This document shows positions 47,938 through 59,931 of a stretch of DNA of 64,000 nucleotides, one piece after another. The notes below the pieces were generated by a model, which was given only the letters and a program-made list of their open reading frames with translations, ran no database searches and was not told the DNA's origin. The stretch's first letter is position 1; each line of letters begins with the position of its first letter. Position numbers and translations under genes: made by a program. This DNA comes from Anisus vortex. Taxonomy: Eukaryota; Mollusca; Gastropoda; Planorbidae. The DNA lies in NCBI GenBank assembly GCA_949126835.1, contig OX421494.1:26010685-26074684 (forward strand), given 5' to 3'.

Positions 47938-48555
47938 AATCGGTGGCTCGTGCCGAATGGTGGTAGCTTATGCCGAATGGTGGTAGCCTATGCCGAATGG
48001 TGGTAGCATATGCCAAATGGTGGTAGCCTATGACAAATAGTGGTAGCCGATGCCGAATGGTGGTAGCCTATGACAAATAGTGGTAGCATATGCCAAATGG
48101 TGGTAGCCTATGACAAATAGTGGTAGCCGATGCCGAATGGTGGTAGCCTATGACAAATAGTGGTAGCATATGCCAAATGGTGGTAGCCTATGACAAATAG
48201 TGGTAGCCGATGCCGAATGGTGGTAGCCTATGACAAATAGTGGTAGCATATGCCAAATGGTGGTAGCCTATGACAAATAGTGGTAGCCGATGCCGAATGG
48301 TGGTAGCCTATGACAAATAGTGGTAGCATATGCCAAATGGTGGTAGCCTATGACAAATAGTGGTAGCCGATGCCGAATGGTGACAGCCTATGACAAATAG
48401 TGGTAGCCGATGCCGAATGGTGGTAGCCTAGCCAAATGGTGGTAGCATATGCCAAATGGTGGTAGCCTATGACAAATAGTGGTAGCCGATGCCGAATGGT
48501 GGTAGCCTATGACAAATAGTGGTAGCCTATGACGAATGGGGGTAGCCTATGATAA
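47938..48555. repeat. 20-bp minisatellite with 80-bp higher-order period
   Basis: The basic unit is TGGTAGCCKATGMCRAATRG. From about 48040 to 48370 the units follow the order TGGTAGCCGATGCCGAATGG, TGGTAGCCTATGACAAATAG, TGGTAGCATATGCCAAATGG, TGGTAGCCTATGACAAATAG, and this 80-bp block repeats with almost no change. The edges contain monomers outside this order. About 31 monomers in all. Confidence 0.95.
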
Positions 48556-49078
48556 AAGGTGAATCTATTACAGATGCGTCTGTCGTTACATAAAATTCGT
48601 TATTTCTGAACAAAACAAAATACATTTCTATGCGATGTTATTTATTATTTAAGACCTCTGTTTACATGGATTTGACCTCCTGTAATAATGCATGGGCTTC
48701 AATAAGCATGCTACGTTATAAACTAAAAATCAAATTCTTTTTTTTTATAGCATGATGAACTGTGGTGGTTTGTTCAGGGGAGATAAGGAGATTTTATGGC
48801 ATGGTGCGATGGATAAAATATAGACCCACATGAAAAAGTATATAATATATATATTATATATATATATATATATATTAAAAGCTGTAATCCGCGTACGTAA
48901 GCTATATGAATAAGTAGATGTAATTTGTTTCATTAGATCTAAGATGTATAAACAAAGCCACAATTTATTTATCCATTAAAAACATATATTATGTCAGTGG
49001 AGACACATCCTTTTTTTAAATGGTTTTTCTTATAAGTCTACTCTTTTTTACCTTTTGGGTAATATTCTTAACTAATAA
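48556..49078. other. AT-rich spacer with TA microsatellite
   Basis: A TA-rich dinucleotide tract lies at about 48840-48876. No gene. Confidence 0.55.
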
Positions 49079-49200
49079 TAACACATTTATTTATATCGCA
49101 TAGCGCTGCCAACAAACATAATGTAAGATCAGAGCGCATTTAACACTGAGCAACGAAAGCATGCTTAGAGCACGGATTCAATTCTCTAGGCTAGATAAGT
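49079..49200 (-). mobile_element. Retroelement 3' end, L2/CR1-like tail (inverse copy)
   Basis: Reverse complement reads AATGCGCTCTGATCTTACAT, then GTTTGTTGGCAGCGCTATGC, then ATATAAATAAATG and ATT repeats. Same family as 17945-18055. Confidence 0.65.
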
Positions 49201-50525
49201 AGATAAATTGTTTCATTACATCCAGAGCTAATTGATAATTAATAATCTCAAAACTTCACGAGAAAATATAAGACATAGCAAAAAAAATGTTTTATTTATT
49301 GACTTATTATACAAGTGAAACATTAAAGGTCTAAAAAGGGTTTTAAAAAAGTAAATCTTCAAAACATGAGTCATAAAGTTCTTTTTAAAAGTATAGATAC
49401 AACTTGTGTGCCTGAGTAGATTCCAGTCTTCTGGGCAATATGTAGAGAAGTCTTTCACGCCGACTATCTAAACTCTCAACCATGACAACAATTGCGTGAT
49501 AAAAAGATTGCGCACGATTTTCACTTTTTTTTTCAATGTGCAGTGCAATGAAAAATTCCAAAAGAAAGACATTTCACAATTATTCGTCTACACAATTGGA
49601 CAGAACCTGAAAAAAAGTAAATAAAAAAAATATTTCGTTTTCGAAGGGAAAAAAAACATAATATAGAAAACTATTGCACAATAATGAAAGGATTATGCTT
49701 AAAATAATCCACATACAAACAAAATATCACATCGCGGCACATTAATTGCATAAAAAAAAGGTTTGTGTCAAAAAGTTTGTAGAAAGAAAATTGTACTGAA
49801 AAGATTGTACAAAAGACATTATACCCAATAGAAATTTTTTGTTAAAGAAATATATATCAGCAAACAATGGTCAGAGAAGATAATTCATACGTGATTGTTC
49901 AGATACAGTTGTTTATATATTAAAGCAAATATTTAGTCTAGTTAGTACAGAAAATATTGTTTGGAAAATATAGGTTGGGAAAGATTATTCCTAACAGATT
50001 GTTCCAAAAAGATTGATCAGAAAAGATAGTTTGAAAATTATTGTCCATAAAAGATTGTTAAAAAGAAAGAAAAAACCGATTAGTCCCTAATAGTACAACT
50101 TGCTCCTTTGTTTTCATGACAAACTTAGAGATAGTGTGGCCGTTTGATTAATAATTAAACGCAAAATTATGTATTTAATTTGTAGATATTTGCACTCAGT
50201 GTGCTTATTGTCATTAACTTTTAAATTTCACATGGCAGGTTTTGATATCAAAAGTTGTCATTAGTAAATAAAAATCAGTTTATCATTTTATTTAAAAAAT
50301 GTGATCCCTGCGAACTTTAGAAGCTTTTTACGCGTTCATTTTTTTTTCCGGTTTCTATTTTTTTTTGTTCGTTTGTTTGTATTGTTATTTCTTTTCGTTA
50401 TTGTTATTTGGTTGTTGTTGTTGTTAATTTCTGGTTGTAACTATTTTGTTATTGCGATTGTTGTTTTAAGTGTGTGAATGTAAACAATTCAATACAATTA
50501 TATTTGTCTTTTTTGTTAGTTATAT
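49201..50525. other. AT-rich stretch with scattered AAAAGATTGT motifs
   Basis: No gene supported. Around 49770-50060 the motif AAAAGATTGT and variants recur about every 20-60 bases, perhaps a very old array. GTT/TTG-rich low complexity lies at about 50395-50425. Confidence 0.4.
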
Positions 50526-50700
50526 GGTCACAGTGGCCGAGCGGCAGCGCGTTCAGCTGGCGTACCGAAGATCCTGGGTTCGAATCCCGGTGGTGAAGGC
50601 CACACAATCCCCTAGTATACCGTGTGACAAAGAAACTGGTGAACGTTGATTCACCAGCCCTAAGATCAATTTGGTCCGACGGGATACTTTACTTACTTTT
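50526..50700 (+). mobile_element. tRNA-derived SINE, family A, with well-kept tRNA head
   Basis: The head carries an A-box-like GTGGCCGAGCGG and B-box GGGTTCGAATCCCGG, then CCACACAATCCCCTAGTATA and CACCAGCCCTAAGATCAATT, ending TCCGACGGGATACTTTACTTA. Compared with 51490-51768 about 100 bp of the middle is missing. The head resembles a Leu/Ser-type tRNA in its A-box, but no complete cloverleaf with paired acceptor ends is seen, so it is not called as a tRNA gene. Confidence 0.85.
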
Positions 50701-51489
50701 CTTTGTTTGCTAGAAGAGCCTTTTTTTAGAAATTAATTGCTCAAATTAAATTTGTCGTTATACTTAATAACCAATCGTTATTCGTTAAATACTACACTAT
50801 ATCAGACAGTTTAAACATAACTTATTATTGATTTTATCAAGAATATGGACAAATGGATTTTTTTATTTATTTACTCTATGTCTAAACTGAAAGAAAATGT
50901 TACTGTATAGTTTGCCTGGAACATTTGGCCCAATTTCCCAGACGGCACCGCGGCATTGTGATTCAGGGAAGAGGTTCATCTGGACAACACAATGTCCAAG
51001 CGGTCCACTCCAACTGTCGTGTAAGACCTCTAGACAAATTAAACTAGGGAACATCCGGTCCTTATACAGCACTGGTAGCCGTGATTGAGGTTGGGAGGGG
51101 GGAGGGATGAAGGCCGTACTGCGTTGTGACGGGTGGACTGGGGGGGGGGGGGGTCTGAGATAAAGTCACATCCGATCATTGAGGCCATGTCGATTGCCGA
51201 TCCGGTGAGGGTTACTCTACTCTCTTTTCATCACCTCCTTCATCTCGTGGTATCTCGTCGTGAGTGGCTAAAGGCCGTGACTTGGTTACGTGATAGCTTT
51301 CTCGCGTGCTCCCCCTCCTCCCCTCCTCACCTCCCCCCATCTATCCTGTTCAGGTCTTATGTTCAGGGAATTTCAAAAAAGTTCTGATTTCAGCTTCTGT
51401 GGTCAATTAGATCACTCGGAAATATAATCATGAACTGATTCTCAACAAAATATAGTTTTACATTTATGAACTTATTCTTTCAAAAATAA
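50701..51489. other. Non-coding stretch with G/C-rich patch
   Basis: No gene supported. G run at about 51140-51153. GC rises over 50900-51360 on both strands with open frames of 63-84 codons, but I see no domain or splice pair. Confidence 0.4.
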
Positions 51490-51768
51490 TAAGTAAAGTA
51501 CCCTTAGGACCAAACTGATCATAGGGCTGGTGAAGCAGCGCTCACCCATTTCTGTAACCACGGCATAGGCTACTAAGGGATGTGTGACCAGCACAATGTC
51601 CAGCCGCCTTTACTTTACCCCAACAACTAATGTCAGGCACCCATCAGGGCTGGGTATACTCAGGGACACCCTCAAGTCCCTGGAAAACATCCTAGCCTCC
51701 AGCAGGATTTGAACCCAGAACCTTCGGATCGCCAGTCGAACGCGCTGCCAACTCGACCACCGTGCCCT
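51490..51768 (-). mobile_element. tRNA-derived SINE, family A, longest copy
   Basis: On the minus strand from 51768: AGGGCACGGTGGTCGAGTTG (A-box region), GGTTCTGGGTTCAAATCCTG (B-box), GTGCCTGACATTAGTTGGGG, GGTCACACATCCCTTAGTAG, TTCACCAGCCCTATGATCAG, ending AAGGGTACTTTACTTATT. At 279 bp it serves as the reference for this family here. No clear target duplication is seen. Confidence 0.88.
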
Positions 51769-51949
51769 ATTTACATAAATAAAAGTTTGACATGAATGAG
51801 TTAATTCTCAATAAGATAATATTAGACGCCGGACTCTATCTCCAGCCCCTGCAAACCCCATTTACATAAATAAAAGTTTGACATGAATGAATTAATTCTC
51901 AATAAAATAATATTAGACGCCGGACTCTATCTCCAGCCCTGCAAACCCC
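51769..51949. repeat. 91-bp direct duplication
   Basis: A segment from ATTTACATAAATAAAAGTTT through ATTAGACGCCGGACTCTATC is present at 51769 and again at 51860 with few differences. It directly abuts the SINE's 5' end. Confidence 0.92.
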
Positions 51950-52555
51950 ATGTCCCCGTAAACTATCTTTGTTTGAATTCTTTTCTATCTCTGCTTACAT
52001 CTTTAGTGTAAGTAATTGCACAAGGTTACATTGTTATTTGGCTTTACTAGCATCAGTTTACTCAAACCTATCTTCAAACAAGAACTGAGTTGTTGTTGTT
52101 TTTTAAAGAAATAATGTAGAGAGTTTAAAACACAGAATAAAATTACTTGGCATAAGATGTTAACAGAGAGTGAATTGAAAATGTTTAATGAACGGCATGG
52201 AATTAAATGATACTGTTTAGATGAGATCAACTTAAGGTCGTGATTTATAACAAATCAGAAGGCATGATAGGGCACACTTTTACTTCCAATAGATTTATCT
52301 AAGAAAATGGTATATTTATTTTATTCAAACTATAATGATAGACATACACAGAAAATGGTGAATAGATAGAAATTTTTTTTAAGCATAGAGTTCCCTCGAT
52401 AGATAGACATGTACATAGACGACTGACACATATATTAGATAAACAAATAGATAATACCCATAGATAGACTGGCAGATAGATAGACACACAGACAGACAGA
52501 CCGACAGATAGACAGATAAATAGATATATAGATACATAAATATGCAGAGATAGAT
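51950..52555. other. AT-rich spacer grading into GATA repeats
   Basis: No gene. From about 52390 the sequence becomes progressively ATAGATAGAC-like before the pure GATA array. Confidence 0.5.
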
Positions 52556-52556
52556 C

Positions 52557-52620
<64 letters not shown>

Positions 52621-52654
52621 AAGATAGAGAGATAGATAGATAGATAGATGGATT

Positions 52655-52690
<36 letters not shown>

Positions 52691-52693
52691 TAC

Positions 52694-52747
<54 letters not shown>
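52556..52747. repeat. GATA microsatellite
   Basis: An almost pure (GATA)n array of about 190 bp with a few GAAA, GAGA and GATG interruptions. Confidence 0.97.
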
Positions 52748-52748
<1 letters not shown>

Positions 52749-53434
52749 TATGGGTAGCTATACAGATATATCTAGATTATAGATAGTAAAACGAAATCGA
52801 ATTTGCCATTACTTAATTTCAACTGATACTAACAAATGTATATTTAAGTGTAACTAAAGTTTTCCCTCAAGAAATCGATGCCACAGTTGTTGTTTTTTGC
52901 CTTGTTTTATTATTCGGACTTTATTGATTGGTCAAGACGTTTAGTCATAAAACTTAAAAAAAAAAAAACTCTCAAAGACAGCAGTTTAAAATAAAAACTC
53001 CACTAATCTCATTATCCCGCCAGAATTTAAAAGCTAACTCCGTGCTCGTGAATGTGTTGGCAGCAGACGGTAGACCGCTGTGGTGAATTCTGCGCGAGAC
53101 TTCAACGACAAACAAAACTTGACTTCCAGTTACAGCTGAGACTTTGACATTTTTTTAAAGCTTTCACCCGAAAAAAAAAATCTTAAACATTTTCTCGTTT
53201 GTGTACGCAAGTAGAACTCTTTACATTTCCAACACATTTTGATTGCATGGAAGGATCTAGTTGAACTTTCTTGTGTTTTATTTTTTTATAGCTTTTTTTG
53301 AAAAGCATTAGATCTAATTTGTTTTTTCAACTAGTTTAGAATTGTAAAGTTGTTTCCACTTTTGTACTAACACTTTATATTTTAGTGGTACTGTTCGACT
53401 TGGTGTTGAAAGGGTTAAATTGTATTTTGCAGTG
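52748..53434. other. AT-rich spacer
   Basis: No gene or organised repeat recognised. Confidence 0.5.
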
Positions 53435-54115
53435 CTCTAAAGCAGGGGTCGGCAACCTTTTGCTAACGGTGTGCCAAACTAGGATTTGTAACTCATTCAG
53501 CGTGCCAATAGCCTAAAAGTAAACCTATCAATTAATTCAACTCGTAGCAAGACCAAGGCAAAAATCAAAGGGAGATTTATAGAGAAAATGGCTAAAGACT
53601 TTTATATTTAATACAAAATTAACGTGTTTGTGATTATCATCCTTTTTATTTGCATTTATATCAAATACAATACTAAACTTTTACATTAATGGTAATTATT
53701 GTCTGAACATTATTATTATTAGTCAAGATGACGATCTAACACCTGCAAATATTAATTATATTTCGGTCTCAGTTTAACTGAGATGTTCTTTAATGTTTTT
53801 CTGACACAGCATCAAAAATTCACTATCATTAAGCGGAAATGATACGTAGTAATCATACAAACTGGGTAGTTAATGTAATGTTTGAAGTTATACATTTACA
53901 TTCTTTATTCATAGAATATTTATATAATTCTCAAATACTTTTTTACGTTTTGATCATTTCGAAGTTATAAATTGTAAACCATTTATTCTTTTATAAAAGA
54001 AAAAGAAGAAACATATTAGAAATATTAGTGCAAATAAAACGATTTTAGTATCTCCTTTTAATTAAAAAACCGTTTCCACATTAGATTCGAAAGCATGTAA
54101 TTAGTCGGTATCAAT

Positions 54116-55620
54116 TAATGAGCGCCATGTTCTTGAATGCTCTCCGCTGATTGTATAATGTCAGATACATATTTAGTCACTTCTGAGTGGTCTATTGTAG
54201 GTGATCTCCTTAATATGCTTAAAACAACTTTAATGTGCGTTAAAATATGTTCACAAGTGTAAGTTGAAACAAAAGCTGAAAGTGGAAGAGCGAATACCTA
54301 GCATTTTAGAATAGCAGATGACTTTCTTAATCAGCTTCCTTCCAGATTTTTTTCGCCCATTTTTTTTTAATGTTTAAAATTCAATTTGCTGCATTTTAAA
54401 ATCGCCAATATCCCTCCACTTTAAAAAGATCTACATCTAAGAAGGTTTTAGTAAGATCAAACCAGTTAGGTGATATGAAAAAATGAGTCCGTCAATTTGA
54501 ATGTCTTGCCTTTGATTTAAGGTTGCCAGACGTCCGGCAAAAAGAGGACATGTCCTCCTTTTTAGCCCTCTGTCCTCCATCCGGCAGGCAAAGCTTAAAA
54601 CCCTTAAAATGTCCGGCTTTTGTCATATTTTATGTTTTGTACGCTAACGGTTTTTAAAATCCTTAGTGCATAGATTTTTTTCTTTTTTACTGTCAATAAG
54701 CGGCTGGGTTGGGTAAAGCAAAACAATGGAGTATTTCGTAGGAAATGTAATGAATTAGATTGTCTTATCTAATGTGGTGTTAGGTAAATTGTCCGCCCAT
54801 CTTCTCTTTTCCCCACCTTACCGTCCTTATTACACACATACACTCAAATTTACATATTTCGCAGCTTTATTGTTACAAGAGATATCCGGGGATATAAGCA
54901 TCTTCGCTGTTGACTCACATTTACAAATCTAAACAAACGGATAATTAACTCTGTAAAGTACATTTATTATTCTTACAAAAGTATTACTTTAAAAATCTCA
55001 CAAGCTTTTATTTTTTAAGCATTTGTGCTTTCTAACAAAGATCTTCTGCAAAAAGTTGGCTCGTAAGATAAAATATCTTGTATAACTAGTGAAAGTGATA
55101 ATTGTTGAATTGACTATTTAATTTTAAAAAAATTGTATTGTTGCATTTCGAAGATAAGTTGTCAATTGAATTTAGCCTACATTGATCTATATTTTTTATT
55201 TTGTGCAATCCTTTTTTTCTAGTTTTACCAATAGATAATTGTTGGCAACTATTGCAGTAAAATAGTACTGATTGCTGGTTAAATCCACATTCAATTGTAA
55301 CAAATATATGCTAATTGATATGTCCTCCTTTGTCCTCCCTTTTGTATCTCTACGTCCTCCTTTTGATACCCATGTATCTGGCAACCTCCTTTGATTAGAA
55401 AACTCCACTTTGAGTGCTTCGATGTATTTCTGAAAGAGCCCAACTATCTATCTTAATATAAGCCTTAATATAGAGATGTACATGTAGTTAAATGTTTTAT
55501 AATTGATTTAATAGCAAAATATGTCAAGTTTTATTGCAAATCCATTCCAGTGGTCCTTGTAAATGCAAACTCACTAAAAATGTGTCGCTATGTTATTCAG
55601 AAACATCGGCTTCAACTGTC
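54116..55620 (-). pseudogene. hAT transposase remnant
   Basis: The clearest piece is at 54310-54116, minus strand: FALPLSAFVSTYTCEHILTH followed by IKVVLSILRRS. It fits the conserved hAT C-terminal dimerisation region (STYxCE.xFS..K...R). A second piece at 55442-55389 reads ALFQKYIEALKVEFSNQ, like the FxxYIxxLxxEF segment that precedes it in ZBED5/GTF2IRD2-type transposases. LVSLHLQG near 55585 resembles the HLNxLNLxLQG motif. Stops and frame shifts separate the pieces. The EFSNQ frame is cut by the nested element at exactly its target site and resumes on the other side. Non-functional. Confidence 0.78.
54518..55388. mobile_element. Nested hAT-like element inside the hAT copy
   Basis: Inverted ends TAAGGTTGCCAGACGTCCGG and ...CATGTATCTGGCAACCTC, with CTTTGATT on both sides (54510-54517 and 55389-55396), a perfect 8-bp target duplication. 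Subterminal regions carry repeated TGTCCTCC/TCCTCCTTT motifs on both sides (54549-54580 and 55319-55365), partly inverted relative to each other, plausible transposase-binding repeats. The 871-bp interior is AT-rich with no coding frame, so this is a non-autonomous element. Confidence 0.88.
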
Positions 55621-55767
55621 AGTTTTCCTCATTCAGAACAAGAAAATGTTGTATTTCATCAATTAAAAAAAACATCTCTTGGAAGTCTCTTGCATGCCAT
55701 TGAATATTACCCAGCGTGCAAAGTTTGGCACGCGTACCTTGTAGGGTTGCTGATCCCTGCTCTAAAA

Positions 55768-57114
55768 CACAATAACTATTGCTAAATTTGATATAAGGTG
55801 TCCGATATAGTTTATAACTAATGTATGGAAGATTAAGTAAAAACGACAACACTATATTTTTTTAAAGTTTTTTTTGACCAATATATCTTATCTAGAATAT
55901 TCTATATAACGAGACTGTTTAGTATTACGATAGTTCCCACAGATAAAACCTTTTTAGTTGATATAAATATTTGCTTAGTGGATATAATTTTCAGAGTTCA
56001 AGTACATCTAATGCTTACAAAGACAACCTCATATATAACGAAAACAATATCAAAGTGTTTTTTTAATCCATTTTATATCTTATTGCTGGACATTCTCGTA
56101 TTCCACATTTCTCTTTTTTGTATTTGTTTTGTAAACTTTTTTACCTTCCGTAAATTGATATATATCATAATCACTTCACATACACAAGTACAGTGCACCT
56201 TCCTTTTTTTAGAATACCATTTTTCCTACATAAATTTGTTTACAACATTTTTTGTTTTACTTTATAATTTTTACCACAATATTGTTAATATTTTTTTTAC
56301 TATATGACTTTTTACGTTTTTACACATGTGTCATAAAAAAAAAGAAAACTTTCAAAATGGCTTATATTTTTTTATACTTTGCACATATAAATCAAACTGT
56401 GTCATTCAAAATATATTATTAGCAATGGGCAGTTGTATTTTAAATGTAATGTGTGTGTCAGATCGTGCATACTGTGTATCAGTTATTTCACTTTTCGGTT
56501 AGTGCTTTAAGGTACCAGACACAATTTTCTTTAGTTCCATAGGGTCATTAACTTCCTACGCGTTGGTCATTGCTTTGTTGAATTGTATTATTTATGTTCT
56601 TGGAGACGTAACATTCTTTCGTTTCTTTATATGTAAACCAATTCCTATTTTTTATTTGTTTGGTCGAATTTTTTTCTTTTCATATTCAAGCGTTCAATGA
56701 CCAATTATCTATGTCAGTGGCCATGTACAGAGTTGTTGTGTATGGTTTTCCACTCTGGCTGCTTGCTCTCCATTGGTTACGTCTGGCTTCCAGATTCTGT
56801 GAATATACCATTTAAATCTATGTAGTTAAATGAAGAAGTAACACAACACACAAAATATACCATCACAAGTTCACAGAAAGCGGGTTGATCTCCTCACATC
56901 ATGGGGAAACAATTTTTTTGAGAGAGAAAAAAAAATGTGTTGTTTCGTCCACGTGATTCACATATCGCCATCTTGGATGTTGTTGTTTTAATATCTAATC
57001 TTCTTTTTGTTGTTGCTGTTGTTGTTTTCATTACGAGGCCATGCATCTCTGCGTCACATCTAATATTTCATCTGTCCAATCAGATTGGTGCACGTGTCTC
57101 CAGTGTTCTAGAAA
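55768..57114. other. AT-rich non-coding stretch
   Basis: No gene supported. A 109-codon plus frame at 55978-56307 is Phe/Ile/Leu-rich because of base composition. Confidence 0.45.
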
Positions 57115-57147
57115 GAACATGTGTGTGTGTCTGTGTGTGTGTGTGTT
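57115..57147. repeat. TG microsatellite
   Basis: A short (TG)n run with one TCTG interruption. Confidence 0.85.
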
Positions 57148-59615
57148 GTTTTTTTGTTTCTTGTCGTAAAGGTGAATATCCATCTAAATTAGTTTTTTTT
57201 TTGTGTACATTGCATAGAAAAAAACATTTAAACATAGTGTTTGAAATGGCCACAATTTATTGCAGATATTTGCCAAATTCAAATACTTGTTATGATTACG
57301 AAATACGTTTACACGTGGTTTTTGCGTGTTGCTGAATGACAAGAGAAGTTAAATATTAAATATCTTGTAAATGATGTAAATCTATTAGTAATTTCACGAA
57401 AAGTGTCACGGTCAATAAGCTACAATTTCTCTCTACTGTCTATTTCTCTCATTTTACCATTAATGTTAAATAAATGTTGCCCATTCATACTCTATAATAG
57501 ATTGTATACATTCTCACTTGGTGTGAATTAATTGGCATTTTTAAATGACGACTATGGATCGGATTCATTATCAATTATGTAAATGTTTGAGTTTGTTTAT
57601 ATGTGTACATATATAATTAGTGCATATACTATATACATATGTTTAGGTCTACAAATCTATGTGTGTAAAACTATATTATAATGTCAACATTTTCTATGTA
57701 TTTAATATTGCTTTCATTAGTGTATGGTATTTGTACTGATTTTACATGTTGATTTCAACATACTGATTTTACATGTTTATTTCATTTAATTAATTGGTAT
57801 ATGTAATGATGTTACATGTTGATTTCGAACCAAAATGTTAATTAAATAAGGACATTTTATTTTATACAATAATATCAACATTTATTTATTTATATTAACC
57901 TTGTGTCATTTATGCATTTGCTAAAGGAAAAAATTAAATATTTAAAGACAAATGAAATGGCATCGACTGAGTCCAAACTGATTCCAAATAAAGGATTGGG
58001 GGGGGGGGGGGGGGAGGTGATAGACGAAATATTTAGGCTGGAATCTCCATGTGTCAATTTTAATCTCTTTACATTTCTGTACATAAATTTAACCGCTGGA
58101 AATTATTTATTCTATTCATGTTTTGTGTGTGTGTGTTTTAACATTCTTCTTCTTGAAATTCTATAATATAAATATAATATATTTATGTTCACTTATTGAT
58201 TCATGTTTCCAGAACTGATCTACATGGTGATTTTGTACATATCAAATCTTTTTCTTTTGAGTATAACAAGAAATTAATATATTAATAAATGTTTTTCATA
58301 AAAGATAACTTTGTATAATATAATATATGTAAGCATGCATTTTTTGTGTAAGTATCATTATGTACTTATTATGATAGATACGTGTGTTAAGTAAAGTATG
58401 TAAGTAGGCCTATGTATGCATAATATACTTAAGTATGGAAGTACAATACATTATTTATGATCGCATTATGTGTAAGCGTGTTAGACACGTCAAGGCGATT
58501 GTAACGGATTCAATAATCGTGATGGGGTTGTGTTTATTAGAAGACATATTTAATTATGTATACAATGAATAAATGAATTATAATGAACACGACAGCCAAC
58601 GACGACGCGTCTTAGCGACAAGTGACGTAGCACGCTGTAGCTAGGAGACGAATTTGACGCCATGACGGTAGAGCAGTAGAACGTAAATAGAGGTAGTTGA
58701 GACTGCGTTAGAGAAGCAACGACAGACGTAGGCTACTAGTGTTGTATAAGAGAACTGACGACTTATAAAAATGCATTAAACTTGTGAATTCATTACGTAT
58801 ATTTTTTAATGAACTTTTGTACATATATTAAGTTTTAAATGTAACGTTTGATTTGAACACTTCCGTATCTGCATATCTTTGGTATACGCAAAATATTTTG
58901 AAATTGTCTTGTCTTATGATAGAATTGACTAAAGATATAACCTATAGACTATAGAAGAAAACGTAACAGCAATCAATGTTTAGTATACGGTATATATTAA
59001 AATGTGTATACATTATACGCGATTACATATTGATGCTTGCTGCTGTAATAATTCGTACATCCCTAAGAATATGTGCCCTACATTATTGACATCATTTAGT
59101 ATAAGGATTGCTAGTTATGTGTATTTAAATATCTTTTTATCATATTATCTACTTTTTATTGAATAAGTATACTGTGGGTCTCTGTATATCTTAATGTCCT
59201 TTTTTTCTTTATTATTTTGGTGTGAATGAGTGTATCTATATAGTTTGTGTGTGTGTGTGTGTATGGTCTTTATAGTCAAAAGATAAAATTTAGATATCCA
59301 ACAAAAATGTCTTCATACAACTTGTCCCCATCTTGTTGAAGTCTATGATTCTTGTTAAAGAAATAAAAAAATATTGTTATTATATTATCCAGTGGATTTG
59401 TTGTTTCTTGTTTTTTATAACTGCAACACGTAGTCTATTCATAGATCTATGGTCTATCGATTGCCCTGCCATTTGGCAATTGTTTTGTTTTGTATTTTTT
59501 ATTATTGGCGACGACAAAAAGGGAAATTTACGAAGTGGCTCTATTTTTAGCATCGGGTAAAACACAAAACTTTGCGGGTGTGACTATCTCTACAACTACA
59601 CCATGCATCTCTATG
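57148..59615. other. AT-rich stretch with an unidentified GC-richer island
   Basis: No gene supported. G run at 57998-58013. A less AT-rich island at about 58590-58740 (ACGACGACGCGTC, GTGACGTAGCACGC) stands out but holds no frame or known end. TG run at about 59244-59262. Confidence 0.4.
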
Positions 59616-59623
59616 AGCTTGGT

Positions 59624-59803
59624 AAGGGGTCGGCACGCCAAGAATTTTTCAATGGCACTCTGAAGCGGATCAAAATAAGTCTTTTCAAGTATATTCTACA
59701 CGAAATTTAGTGCCACAGCAGGTATACTTTAAGGCTGTTGGCACGCCGAATGAATTAGAAATTATACTTTGGCACACCTTTATCAAAAGGTTGCCGACCC
59801 CTG
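59624..59803 (+). mobile_element. hAT-type MITE, inverted relative to 33990
   Basis: The 180-bp element begins AAGGGGTCGGCACGCC and ends AAAAGGTTGCCGACCCCTG. AGCTTGGT (59616-59623) and AGCTAGAT (59804-59811) agree at 6 of 8. Internal TTGGCACGCCGAATGAATTAG and CTTTGGCACACC match the family. Confidence 0.87.
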
Positions 59804-59814
59804 AGCTAGATGAC

Positions 59815-59931
59815 GAGAGCTCTACTCGATTTGGCGGCCCTCAAAGTGTCCGGAACGTCTTTGTCAAGATCGGTGAATCTACCCATATCCAATGCATACC
59901 CGACGCGGCAAAACAATCGTCAAAGTTGAAT
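59815..59931 (+). CDS. Candidate exon 1 of an unidentified gene (uncertain)
   Basis: A GC-richer open patch directly after a MITE. The plus frame reads STRFGGPQSVRNVFVKIGE and continues to a codon boundary at 59931, followed by GTATGT, a usable splice donor. No acceptor is obvious, and the MITE may have displaced upstream sequence. The phase (0) fits the candidate exon at 60249. The minus strand is open over part of this interval too, so the direction is not settled. Product not recognised. It may be a decayed gene piece. Confidence 0.25.

Larger units (their letters stand above)
53443..55759 (-). mobile_element. Decayed hAT transposon carrying transposase remnants
   Basis: The left end CAGGGGTCGGCAACCTTTTG and right end GCAAGGTTGCTGATCCCTG-like sequence form imperfect inverted ends (the plus strand closes GGTTGCTGATCCCTG). 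Flanking bases CTCTAAAG (53435-53442) and CTCTAAAA (55760-55767) are a 7 of 8 target duplication of hAT length. The subterminal parts match the roughly 200-bp MITEs elsewhere in the window. The interior, read on the minus strand, retains transposase pieces. An 871-bp second element is nested inside. Without that insertion it would be about 1.45 kb, shorter than a full autonomous hAT, so it was probably already internally deleted. Confidence 0.88.

Noticed and set aside
50526..50600. Functional tRNA gene
   Set aside because: A- and B-box-like motifs are present but the sequence continues into a shared SINE body and no complete cloverleaf with a paired acceptor stem is seen.
58590..58740. GC-richer island as an exon or LTR piece
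   Set aside because: No sustained frame, no TG...CA ends with duplication and no motif.
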